Of a DNA stretch of 5,583 nt, positions 1-5,440 are shown in pieces. The stretch is from Candidatus Hydrogenedentota bacterium (GTDB lineage Bacteria > Hydrogenedentota > Hydrogenedentia > Hydrogenedentales > SLHB01). The stretch spans positions 1 to 5,583 of the forward strand of contig DUZM01000171.1 in the NCBI GenBank assembly GCA_013349485.1, in the 5' to 3' direction. The first letter of the stretch is position 1, and every line of letters starts with the position of its first letter. The notes under the pieces were generated by a model. It was given only the letters and a program-made list of their open reading frames with translations, was not told the DNA's origin and did no database searches. The translations under genes were made by a program, and so were the position numbers.

Positions 1-691
1 CGCCGGGGTTGATGCGCCGCGGGTGCGAAGTGACCACATCGAGCGAACGGCGAACGGGGTCGTGTGTCTTTTCAACGATCTTATGCACAAAGAAATCCAT
101 AATCGAGAAGTCCGTGTGCCTGCCCTCGATCGCGATGCCGTTGTTACCGGCGCCGCAGTCCAACCAGGCCGTGGCAAGGTGGGACGGATATCGCCCCACG
201 ACCTTCTGCGTCCACTCATTCCAGGTATGATGGTCGCCGCCCAGGGCTGCCGTGCTCAACGGCGCGTCTTTCGGCGCGAAAAAATGCTCGATCTTGCGGC
301 CCCAAAAGTTCGGCCAGACGATCCGCGCGTCCGGCATCGGCCCAAGACCCCGCAGCCACGGAAACAGCGTTTCCTCGATGGGCAGCCGGCCCGTGTTCGT
401 AAGGCGCAACCGGGCAAGAATCGCTGCGCCGTCGAGCGTGAGCGTGGCCGTCGCGTCGAGGCCATCGCTCCCGTACGCCAACGTCGCCGTGGCCCCGTCG
501 ACGCGTATGTCCGGCGCCGCGCCGTCCACATGTTCGAAGGCCCTGTCACCGTCTGGAACCATCGCCCGGAACAACAACGCCCGCTCTGGCGTCAGGACGT
601 ATTCGTGACCGGACCGCTTGTCGCAGACCGAGGCGAATCCGCCCGTATCCGCATCGAGTTCCACGGAGACGAAGTCATTTTCTAATCGCAT
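1..691 (-). CDS. Partial gene: putative glycoside-hydrolase-like protein, N-terminal 230 residues
   Basis: An open frame starts at the ATG at 691-689 and continues without a stop through 230 codons to the window edge, so the 3' end is missing. An AGGGGG ribosome site lies just upstream, inside the end of the glycosyltransferase gene. The start overlaps that gene's stop by 10 nt, a layout typical of translational coupling in one operon. The protein begins MRLENDFVSVELDADTGGFA and shows no signal peptide or membrane segment. Alternating short beta-type strands (about residues 5-100) suggest a beta-sandwich of the kind found at the front of glycoside hydrolases. Aromatic-rich segments follow (FPWLRGLG at 110-117, WPNFWGR at 126-132, RYPSHLATAWLDCG at 167-180). 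The style resembles DUF6259-like putative glycosidases, recalled from memory and not searched. The catalytic region is not in view, so the reaction and substrate are unknown. The reading frame is secure; the family call is tentative. Confidence 0.6.
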   Translation of the reverse strand, partial: MRLENDFVSVELDADTGGFASVCDKRSGHEYVLTPERALLFRAMVPDGDRAFEHVDGAAPDIRVDGATATLAYGSDGLDATATLTLDGAAILARLRLTNTGRLPIEETLFPWLRGLGPMPDARIVWPNFWGRKIEHFFAPKDAPLSTAALGGDHHTWNEWTQKVVGRYPSHLATAWLDCGAGNNGIAIEGRHTDFSIMDFFVHKIVEKTHDPVRRSLDVVTSHPRRINPG

Positions 692-2049
692 GGTGCCCCC
701 TTCTCTGTTTGGCCTTGGCTCCCGCCACCGTTGAATTCTCCGAGCGATTTCTCGCATCGTCTGTATAAGTTCTCGGACACGTCCCGAGCCGCGTGCACGA
801 GCCGGTGAGCGTCTTCCTGGGCGCCTTCGCGGAGCAACGTGGACAATTTATCGAGAAAGAGCGCGCTGAAAGGTGCCTGGTCGCACACATCCCAGACCTC
901 GGCCGGCAACGGCACGCCGTACTCGCCAATCATGTCGATGCACCGCGCCAAGCTAGCGCGATAGTCCGGCTTGATCCGCAAGGACACCGCGTAGTGCTCG
1001 AGTGCGCCGTCCAGATCGCGCTCGGACTCGCACAGCAACCCGAGGTGATAATGACTCGCGAAGCTGCCCGTGCCCACGACGCGTTCCTGGGAGGGGCCCG
1101 CGCGCAACGAATCAAAATAGGCTGCCCGCGAGCGCGCCACGTCGCCCAGCATGAGATATACGTAGCCAAGCGCATGGTGCAGATCCGGGTCCCGGGCGCC
1201 TGTGTGCCCACGCGTCTTGTGGCGTTCCAACAGGTCGCGGGCCTCCGTTGCGCGCGCCGTATTGGCGTAGCAATAGGCCAGCGACACCACCAAATCCGAT
1301 AAGAATGGCGGCGCCGCCGTACCGCCCTGCGGACACGGCACCCGAGCCGCGCAGTCGAGACGAAGACTCTCGAGCGCCTGCTCGAAAAAGGGCGCCGCTT
1401 CACCGTATTCCTTGACGGCGAAATGCGTTTTGCCGAATTGATACAAGCAGTACGCGTCGCCCGGGCATTTCTCGAGTTCCTTGCGCAGCAGCCGGCGGTT
1501 TCGGCTCGATTTGTCCTTGGGCGAGTCGGGGCCGTGCGCGTAACCCGTATGAAACAGCTCGAGGCCCGTCGGCGCGATGGTCATCTCGCCCGAAATAGGC
1601 GTAATCTGCTCATGAATCGCGCCTTGGTACAAGAAGGAGCCACGTTTGAAGAATCGAGGGATATGGTCAATCGCTTCGAGCGGCTCGCGTCCCGTCCAGA
1701 TTGGGCTGCGCACCGCGACGGTGCCCACGACGGCGGGTCCGCGGTTGACCGCGAACGCCTCCAGAAGGCCGCGCGCCGAGTCGGGTTGCACCACCCGCTC
1801 ATCCGCGTCCACGTGTAGGACATAATCACCGGCCGCGTGCTCGAGCGCCGCGTTGCGCGCTGCCGAGAAATCGTCGCGCCACGTGAAGCCATACACCCGA
1901 TCCGTCAATGACCGCGCAACGGCAATGGTGCCGTCCTCGGAACCCGTGTCGACGACGACGACTTCGTCCGCTACGTTTGAGACGGACTTCAAGCAGCCTT
2001 CAAGGCAATCTTCCTCGTTTCGGACGATAAGGACGGCACTGATGACCAC
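682..2049 (-). CDS. Family 2 glycosyltransferase with C-terminal TPR-like repeats
   Basis: A 455-residue protein with a GT-A fold domain in the first ~190 residues. Visible motifs are the nucleotide-sugar binding start VRNEE (9-13), VVVDTGSEDG (31-40), DDFSAARN (59-66), the metal-binding DAD (81-83) in HVDADERV, and a GAIHEQI segment (143-149). This pattern is that of SunS/WfgS-like GT2 enzymes, which transfer a sugar from a nucleotide-sugar donor in the cytoplasm. From about 197 to 365 there are helical pairs resembling tetratricopeptide repeats (for example YCLYQFGKTHFAVKEYGEAA and HYHLGLLCESERDLDGALEH), likely for binding a protein acceptor or partner. The start is GTG; a GGGGA ribosome site lies 7 nt upstream and no other start exists before the in-frame TAA at 2088-2086. 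It has its own promoter and overlaps the next gene by 10 nt. Flagellin is a plausible acceptor because of position only; a cell-surface glycan is the alternative. Confidence 0.87.
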   Translation of the reverse strand: MVISAVLIVRNEEDCLEGCLKSVSNVADEVVVVDTGSEDGTIAVARSLTDRVYGFTWRDDFSAARNAALEHAAGDYVLHVDADERVVQPDSARGLLEAFAVNRGPAVVGTVAVRSPIWTGREPLEAIDHIPRFFKRGSFLYQGAIHEQITPISGEMTIAPTGLELFHTGYAHGPDSPKDKSSRNRRLLRKELEKCPGDAYCLYQFGKTHFAVKEYGEAAPFFEQALESLRLDCAARVPCPQGGTAAPPFLSDLVVSLAYCYANTARATEARDLLERHKTRGHTGARDPDLHHALGYVYLMLGDVARSRAAYFDSLRAGPSQERVVGTGSFASHYHLGLLCESERDLDGALEHYAVSLRIKPDYRASLARCIDMIGEYGVPLPAEVWDVCDQAPFSALFLDKLSTLLREGAQEDAHRLVHAARDVSENLYRRCEKSLGEFNGGGSQGQTEKGAPCD

Positions 2050-2095
2050 AACGGCGTCCCCGCTCGGCGCCCTGGCTCGCGCAAGTTAGGGCAGC

Positions 2096-2124
2096 ATGGT
2101 AGGGGAAAACGGGGCAAGAGTCAA
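2096..2124 (-). promoter_or_regulatory. Sigma-70-type promoter for the glycosyltransferase operon
   Basis: On the minus strand the -35 element TTGACT (2124-2119) is separated by exactly 17 nt from the -10 element TACCAT (2101-2096). These match the TTGACA and TATAAT consensus at 5/6 and 4/6 positions. Transcription would begin near 2089, giving a leader of about 40 nt before the GTG start at 2049. The promoter lies just past the terminator at 2157-2197, so it would make the glycosyltransferase and the overlapping downstream gene a unit separate from the flagellin genes. No mapped start site is available. Confidence 0.6.
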
Positions 2125-2156
2125 CACGCCACGCAGGCTCGGGGCGTGGGGCGGCG

Positions 2157-2197
2157 GAAAAGACGGCCCCGCGAAGCGTGATAATTCGCAGGGCCGT
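2157..2197 (-). terminator. Intrinsic terminator ending the flagellin-flaG transcript
   Basis: The arms at 2163-2169 and 2191-2197 pair over 7 bp (ACGGCCC with GGGCCGT). After one mismatch (2170/2190) a further 5 bp pair (2171-2175 with 2185-2189), leaving a 9-nt loop. Reading on the minus strand, the stem is followed directly by CTTTTCC. A GC-rich stem followed by a short T-run is a Rho-independent terminator in this orientation. It lies about 115 nt past the flaG stop and before the glycosyltransferase promoter, so it separates the two transcription units. Confidence 0.8.
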
Positions 2198-2237
2198 TGC
2201 GTTGCCCACTAGGTTCCGACCGAGTACGCACAAAGCA

Positions 2238-2256
2238 TCCCCGCTTCACGCGGGGA
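2238..2256 (-). other. Short GC-rich hairpin in the flaG 3' region
   Basis: A perfect 7-bp inverted repeat (2238-2244 with 2250-2256) has a 5-nt loop. On the minus strand it reads TCCCCGC, GTGAA, GCGGGGA, followed by TGCTTTG, which is too poor in T to be a convincing terminator. A weaker 5-bp hairpin (2258-2262 with 2271-2275) sits immediately before it in the transcript. The role is unknown; it may stabilise the 3' end of the flaG mRNA or pause the polymerase ahead of the main terminator. Confidence 0.4.
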
Positions 2257-2311
2257 CCTGCCCGTCTCAAGGCAGTCCTCGCGGGTGCGCGCGTATTCCC
2301 CGGCCAACTCC

Positions 2312-2659
2312 TTAAGCCTGCTCGTCTAAGAGCAGGCCTTGCAGCCGACGGATCCGAGCCGCGACCTTGAGCACTTCTTCCGGTGGAATCTGTTTCAGGA
2401 CCTCGTTGTGCTCGTCCAGGATCTGCGCGATGATGCGTTTACTCGCTTTATCGACGCGCAGTCGTGTGCCGGCGCGTTTCACAGGCGGGTCGAGAACGAC
2501 CCGTCGGGCGCCGGGGTCCTGGGGCGCCTCGGGGCTCGCACGCGGCCGGGGCGCGCCCTCCGCGGCCGCGGCTTGCTGCGGCCGAGGAGGAGGAGTCCGG
2601 GCGCCGGGATCGGGCATAGGAGCTGTGGGCTCATTCCCGTTTATGCCAGGCAGTCCCAT
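2312..2659 (-). CDS. flaG: FlaG family flagellar protein
   Basis: A small protein of 115 residues from the preferred start. The first ~60 residues are rich in proline, alanine and arginine and look disordered. The last ~50 carry the FlaG pattern: a basic strand (TRLRVDKASKRIIAQILDE), the hallmark KQIPPEEVLKVAARIRRLQG, and a short LLLDEQA tail. FlaG proteins are known to affect flagellar filament length, and their genes usually lie next to flagellin genes, as here. An upstream in-frame ATG at 2674 would add five residues (MERSI), but it has only a poor ribosome site. The ATG at 2659 is preceded by GGAGAG at 7 nt spacing, so I choose 2659. The gap to the flagellin 3 stop is only 35 nt with no terminator, so co-transcription is likely. 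A GC-rich 8-bp hairpin (2316-2323 with 2330-2337) overlaps the last codons. Confidence 0.85.
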   Translation of the reverse strand: MGLPGINGNEPTAPMPDPGARTPPPRPQQAAAAEGAPRPRASPEAPQDPGARRVVLDPPVKRAGTRLRVDKASKRIIAQILDEHNEVLKQIPPEEVLKVAARIRRLQGLLLDEQA

Positions 2660-2694
2660 AATGCTTCTCTCCATTTGCGCTAACCCATATCAAA

Positions 2695-3510
2695 CTACCG
2701 CAACAGCTGCAGCGCCGTCTGCGGTATCACGTTCGCTTGCGCGAGCACGGCCGTGCCCGCGCTCACCAAAATCTGATTTCGCGTGAACGCGATCGTTTCC
2801 GTCGCAATGTTCGCGTCGCGAATCGCGCTCTCGGCCGCGGCGGAGTTCTCCTCTTGAATCGCCAACGTGTTGATGGTGAACTCGAGCCGGTTCTGCATGG
2901 CGCCAAGCGTGCTGCGCAACGTGCTCACGCTTTGAATGGCGGCGTCAATCGTGCTGATGGCGTTCACGGCGCCCGTCATGCTCGATATCGTGACCTTGCT
3001 GATCCTGAGGTCATTGGTCTTCGCGCCGGTCACCGCGATCAACAGCGTCTGGCCTTCCTTCGCGCCGGCTTGCAGCGTCACCGTCTGCGACGCGCTCAAG
3101 ACATTGATCCCGTTGAACTCCGTGTCCAGGGCGATATCGTCGATCTGAGAAAGCAGCTGGGCCACTTCGGTGTTCATCGCAGACCGATTGGCCGTACTCA
3201 GGGTGCCATTCGCCGACTGGACGGCTAATTCGCGGATGCGCTGCAGAATGTTCGTGGTTTCGCTCAACGCACCCTCCGCCGTCTGCACCAGGCTGACGCC
3301 GTCCTGCGCATTGCGTTGCGCCACTTGCGTGCCGCGCACGACCGAATTGAATCCCTCGGCGATGGCCAGGCCCGCCGCATCGTCCGCAGCCCGATTGATG
3401 CGCAGCCCGCTCGAGAGCCGCTCGAGCGTCCGGTTAAGCATGGCCGTCGAGCGGCTGAGGGTGCGCGCCGCATTCAGCGCCGCGACGTTGGTGTTGATCC
3501 GCAATCCCAT
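2695..3510 (-). CDS. Flagellin 3 (minimal D0/D1 flagellin)
   Basis: A 271-residue flagellin, the filament subunit exported unfolded through the flagellar type III secretion channel and polymerised at the tip. The N-terminal D0/D1 half (about 1-140) has MGLRINTN, LERLSSGLRINRAADDAAGL and LQRIRELAVQSANGT, the last matching the segment recognised by TLR5 in other flagellins. The C-terminal half (about 185-271) has LGAMQNRLEFTINTLAIQEENS and ends QTALQLLR. Only about 45 residues separate the two conserved halves, so the variable D2/D3 domains are absent. There are no cysteines. It differs from flagellin 2 at about 14 positions, including Met for Phe in LGAMQ and a terminal Arg instead of Gly. The ATG at 3510 has AAGGAGG 8 nt upstream. 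flaG follows after 35 nt. It is the third gene of the tandem and probably shares a transcript with flagellin 2. Confidence 0.97.
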   Translation of the reverse strand: MGLRINTNVAALNAARTLSRSTAMLNRTLERLSSGLRINRAADDAAGLAIAEGFNSVVRGTQVAQRNAQDGVSLVQTAEGALSETTNILQRIRELAVQSANGTLSTANRSAMNTEVAQLLSQIDDIALDTEFNGINVLSASQTVTLQAGAKEGQTLLIAVTGAKTNDLRISKVTISSMTGAVNAISTIDAAIQSVSTLRSTLGAMQNRLEFTINTLAIQEENSAAAESAIRDANIATETIAFTRNQILVSAGTAVLAQANVIPQTALQLLR

Positions 3511-3518
3511 AGTCCTAG

Positions 3519-3555
3519 CCTCCTTGTAGATGCCGCGCGGGCATCCCTACCCGCG
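3519..3555 (-). promoter_or_regulatory. Flagellin 3 leader: CsrA-type hairpin plus ribosome site
   Basis: In the RNA, arms at 3550-3555 and 3536-3541 pair over 6 bp (CGCGGG with CCCGCG) around the 8-nt loop UAGGGAUG (3549-3542). This loop contains AGGGAU, which fits the ARGGAU core of the CsrA consensus RUACARGGAUGU. Downstream, the ribosome site is embedded in UACAAGGAGG (3528-3519), which matches UACARGGA exactly and could be a second CsrA site covering the Shine-Dalgarno. A dimer bridging both sites would block initiation, as known for the Bacillus hag leader. No csrA or fliW gene is in the window. Confidence 0.68.
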
Positions 3556-3569
3556 GGTTAACGGCGCCC

Positions 3570-4385
3570 TCAACCGAGTAGCGTCAGCGCAGTCTGCGGT
3601 ATTACGTTCGCTTGGGCCAATACCGCCGTGCCCGCGCTTACGAGGATTTGGTTCCGCGTGAACGCGATCGTTTCCGTGGCAATGTTTGCGTCGCGGATGG
3701 CGCTCTCGGCCGCGGCCGAGTTCTCCTCCTGGATCGCCAGGGTGTTGATAGTGAACTCGAGCCGGTTCTGGAAGGCGCCAAGCGTACTGCGCAACGTGCT
3801 CACGCTCTGGAGAGCGCCGTCGATCGTGCTGATGGCGTTCACGGCGCCCGTCATGCTCGATATCGTGACCTTGCTGATCCTCAGATCGTTCGTCTTGGCG
3901 CCGGACACCGCGATCGCCAGCGTTTGACCCTCCTGCGCGCCCGCTTGCAGCGTGATCGTCTGCGACGCGCTCAGGACATTGATCCCGTTGAACTCGGTGT
4001 CCAGGGCGATGTCGTCGATCTGCAGCAGAAGCTGCTCGACTTCGGTGTTCATCGCAGAGCGATTGGCGGTACTCAGGGTGCCGTTCGCCGACTGAACCGC
4101 CAATTCGCGGATGCGTTGGAGGATGTTTGTGGTCTCGCTCAACGCGCCTTCGGCCGTCTGCACCAAGCTGACCCCGTCCTGCGCGTTGCGTTGGGCCACT
4201 TGCGTGCCGCGCACGACCGAATTGAACCCTTCGGCAACGGCCAGACCCGCCGCATCGTCCGCCGCCCGATTAATCCGGAGGCCACTCGAGAGCCGCTCGA
4301 GCGTCCGGTTCAGCATGGCCGTCGAGCGGCTGAGGGTGCGCGCCGCGTTCAACGACGCGATGTTGGTATTGATCCGTAATCCCAT
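3570..4385 (-). CDS. Flagellin 2 (minimal D0/D1 flagellin)
   Basis: The second of three 271-residue flagellins. It has the same D0/D1-only layout as its neighbours, about 95% identical to flagellin 3 and about 91% to flagellin 1 by eye. Features of its own are VEQLLLQIDD near residue 120, where the others have AQLLSQ or AQLLAQ, and the C-terminal TALTLLG. The frame stays open to an ATG at 4430 that would add 15 residues, but that extension is non-flagellin sequence and would run through the leader hairpin. The ATG at 4385 has AAGGAGG 8 nt upstream and aligns with the other two copies, so it is the start. The stop TGA is 59 nt from the next flagellin start with no terminator between, so the two are probably co-transcribed. 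Upstream is a 231-nt structured spacer, unlike the short one downstream. Confidence 0.97.
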   Translation of the reverse strand: MGLRINTNIASLNAARTLSRSTAMLNRTLERLSSGLRINRAADDAAGLAVAEGFNSVVRGTQVAQRNAQDGVSLVQTAEGALSETTNILQRIRELAVQSANGTLSTANRSAMNTEVEQLLLQIDDIALDTEFNGINVLSASQTITLQAGAQEGQTLAIAVSGAKTNDLRISKVTISSMTGAVNAISTIDGALQSVSTLRSTLGAFQNRLEFTINTLAIQEENSAAAESAIRDANIATETIAFTRNQILVSAGTAVLAQANVIPQTALTLLG

Positions 4386-4393
4386 AAGTCTTA

Positions 4394-4431
4394 CCTCCTT
4401 GAGTGCGTACAAGGCATCCCTCCCTTGCACG
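4394..4431 (-). promoter_or_regulatory. Flagellin 2 leader: CsrA-type hairpin plus ribosome site
   Basis: The arms CAAGG (4427-4423) and CCUUG (4414-4410) enclose the 8-nt loop GAGGGAUG (4422-4415), holding the same AGGGAU core as the other two leaders. After one mismatch the stem continues for 3 bp (4429-4431 with 4406-4408). The ribosome site GGAGG (4398-4394) lies 8 nt before the start, in CUCAAGGAGG. A competing 7-bp pairing is possible between 4410-4416 and 4432-4438, which would put part of the loop motif into a stem. Two exclusive folds could therefore exist here; this is inferred from sequence only. Confidence 0.65.
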
Positions 4432-4451
4432 TGCCTTGACTCCGTTCACAC

Positions 4452-4466
4452 GCTGCGGACGTGCCA
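4452..4466 (-). promoter_or_regulatory. Possible sigma-54 promoter for flagellin 2
   Basis: On the minus strand TGGCACGTCCGCAGC (4466-4452) has the full TGGCACG upstream element. Its GG and GC dinucleotides are spaced by 10 nt as sigma-54 (RpoN) promoters require, but the usual TT before the GC is replaced by CA. Transcription would begin near 4440, giving a leader of about 55 nt that contains exactly the CsrA-type hairpin and the ribosome site. No activator site is visible, so a chance match is quite possible. Confidence 0.3.
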
Positions 4467-4470
4467 CCGT

Positions 4471-4504
4471 GCACTCAAGCAAGTACGCGACCTCGCTCGA
4501 GTGC
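4471..4504 (-). other. Hairpin in the flagellin 1-2 spacer (10 bp)
   Basis: The arms at 4471-4480 and 4495-4504 pair over 10 positions (GCACUCGAGC with GCUUGAGUGC in the RNA), including one G-U pair, with a 14-nt loop. There is no T-run after it on either strand, so it is not a standard terminator. It lies between the 15-bp hairpin and the flagellin 2 leader and may be part of a structured untranslated region. Confidence 0.4.
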
Positions 4505-4519
4505 GGGTCCGCGGTCCCT

Positions 4520-4537
4520 ATCACCTCCTCTCAGGTG
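4520..4537 (-). other. Orphan perfect Shine-Dalgarno inside a small hairpin
   Basis: The minus strand reads AGGAGGTGAT (4529-4520), fully complementary to the 3' end of 16S rRNA. No ATG, GTG or TTG follows at a workable distance, because the only GTG overlaps the motif itself. The motif lies partly in a 5-bp hairpin (4522-4526 with 4533-4537). It could be a ribosome standby site, an additional GGA contact for CsrA, or a remnant of a lost gene start. The sequence match is certain; the role is not known. Confidence 0.4.
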
Positions 4538-4544
4538 CGGTCGT

Positions 4545-4580
4545 GCGCTCCGGACCTCACGCGCATGAGGTCCGGAGCGC
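4545..4580 (-). other. Perfect 15-bp hairpin downstream of flagellin 1
   Basis: The arms at 4545-4559 and 4566-4580 are perfectly complementary over 15 bp with a 6-nt loop, starting 37 nt after the flagellin 1 stop. There is no T-run on either side, so it is not a canonical intrinsic terminator. Such a stable GC-rich stem could protect the 3' end of a processed flagellin 1 mRNA, attenuate read-through into flagellin 2, or be a REP-like element. Only one copy is in the window. The spacer from 4386 to 4616 contains no gene. Confidence 0.6.
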
Positions 4581-4616
4581 GGTTCATCCGTACTCATTAA
4601 CAACCCGAGGGTTTTG

Positions 4617-5432
4617 CTATCCGAGCAATTGCAGCGCGGTTTGCGGCACCACATTGGCCTGTGCCAACACCGCGGTACCCGCACTCACCAAGATCTGGTT
4701 CCGCGTAAACGCTATCGTTTCCGTGGCAATGTTCGCGTCGCGGATGGCGCTCTCGGCCGCGGCGGAATTCTCCTCTTGAATCGCCAACGTGTTGATCGTG
4801 AACTCGAGCCGGTTTTGGAACGCGCCGAGCGTGCTTCGCAACGTACTGACGCTTTGCAGCGCGCCGTCAATCGTGCTGATGGCATTTACAGCGCCGGTCA
4901 TGCTCGAGATCGTGACCTTGCTAATCTTGAGATCGTTGCTCTTGGCGCCGCTGACCGAAATGACCAATGTCTGGCCTTCCTGCGCGCCCGCTTGCAGCGT
5001 GATCGTTTGCGCAGCGCTAAGCACATTGACGCCGTTGAACTCCGTGTCCAACGCGATATCATCGATTTGCGCAAGAAGCTGCGCCACTTCGGTATCCATG
5101 GCCAAACGGTTGAGGTCGCTCTGCGTTCCGTTGGCGGCCTGCACCGCAAGCTCCCGAATACGCTGCAGAATGTTCGTCGTCTCGCTCAGGGCGCCTTCCG
5201 CCGTCTGCACTAGGCTGACGCCGTCCTGGGCGTTTCGTTGCGCGACCTGCGTGCCGCGCACCACCGACCTAAACCCCTCGGCAATGGCCAGCCCCGCGGC
5301 GTCGTCCGCAGCCCGATTGATCCGCAAGCCGCTGGAAAGACGTTCCAACGTCTTGTTCAGGGCCAACGTCGAGCTCCGGAGTATGCGGCTCGCATTTAGA
5401 GACGCAATGTTGGTATTGATTCGAAGTCCCAT
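4617..5432 (-). CDS. Flagellin 1 (minimal D0/D1 flagellin)
   Basis: The first flagellin of the tandem in transcription order, 271 residues. It is the most divergent of the three: about 25 differences from flagellin 2, concentrated at residues 15-27 (SRILRSSTLALNK) and around 100-121 (AANGTQSDLNRLAMDTEVAQ), while the segment from about 170 to 260 is identical to flagellin 2. The N- and C-terminal D0/D1 signatures are intact (LERLSSGLRINRAADDAAGL, LQRIRELAVQ, LGAFQNRLEFTI). There is no D2/D3 domain. An upstream in-frame ATG at 5465 would add 11 residues (MPSRPLMEDET), but it starts inside the leader hairpin. The ATG at 5432 has GGAGG 8 nt upstream and matches the starts of the other copies. The region 5433-5583 upstream has no gene and no convincing promoter. 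Confidence 0.97.
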   Translation of the reverse strand: MGLRINTNIASLNASRILRSSTLALNKTLERLSSGLRINRAADDAAGLAIAEGFRSVVRGTQVAQRNAQDGVSLVQTAEGALSETTNILQRIRELAVQAANGTQSDLNRLAMDTEVAQLLAQIDDIALDTEFNGVNVLSAAQTITLQAGAQEGQTLVISVSGAKSNDLKISKVTISSMTGAVNAISTIDGALQSVSTLRSTLGAFQNRLEFTINTLAIQEENSAAAESAIRDANIATETIAFTRNQILVSAGTAVLAQANVVPQTALQLLG

Positions 5433-5440
5433 CGTTTCAT

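Noticed and set aside
23..685. Long plus-strand open frame opposite the glycosidase-like gene.
   Set aside because: Its codons are in exact register with the minus-strand gene, and its translation is Arg/Val-rich and low-complexity, as expected for an antisense shadow in GC-rich DNA. The minus frame has the ribosome site and the coupled start.
2238..2256. Palindrome resembling the core of a type I-E CRISPR repeat (TCCCCGC...GCGGGGA).
   Set aside because: There is a single copy, with no spacer-repeat periodicity and no cas gene. A short GC palindrome in a transcript 3' region is a simpler reading.
2316..2337. An 8-bp GC-rich hairpin over the flaG stop codon as the operon terminator.
   Set aside because: It is followed by TTAAGGAG rather than a T-run and overlaps coding sequence; the stem at 2163-2197 with CTTTT is the better terminator.
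4270..4524. Minus-strand open frame of 84 codons starting at the orphan AGGAGGTG.
   Set aside because: The GTG start overlaps the Shine-Dalgarno itself, the frame runs through hairpins and into flagellin 2 out of frame, and the translation resembles no known protein.
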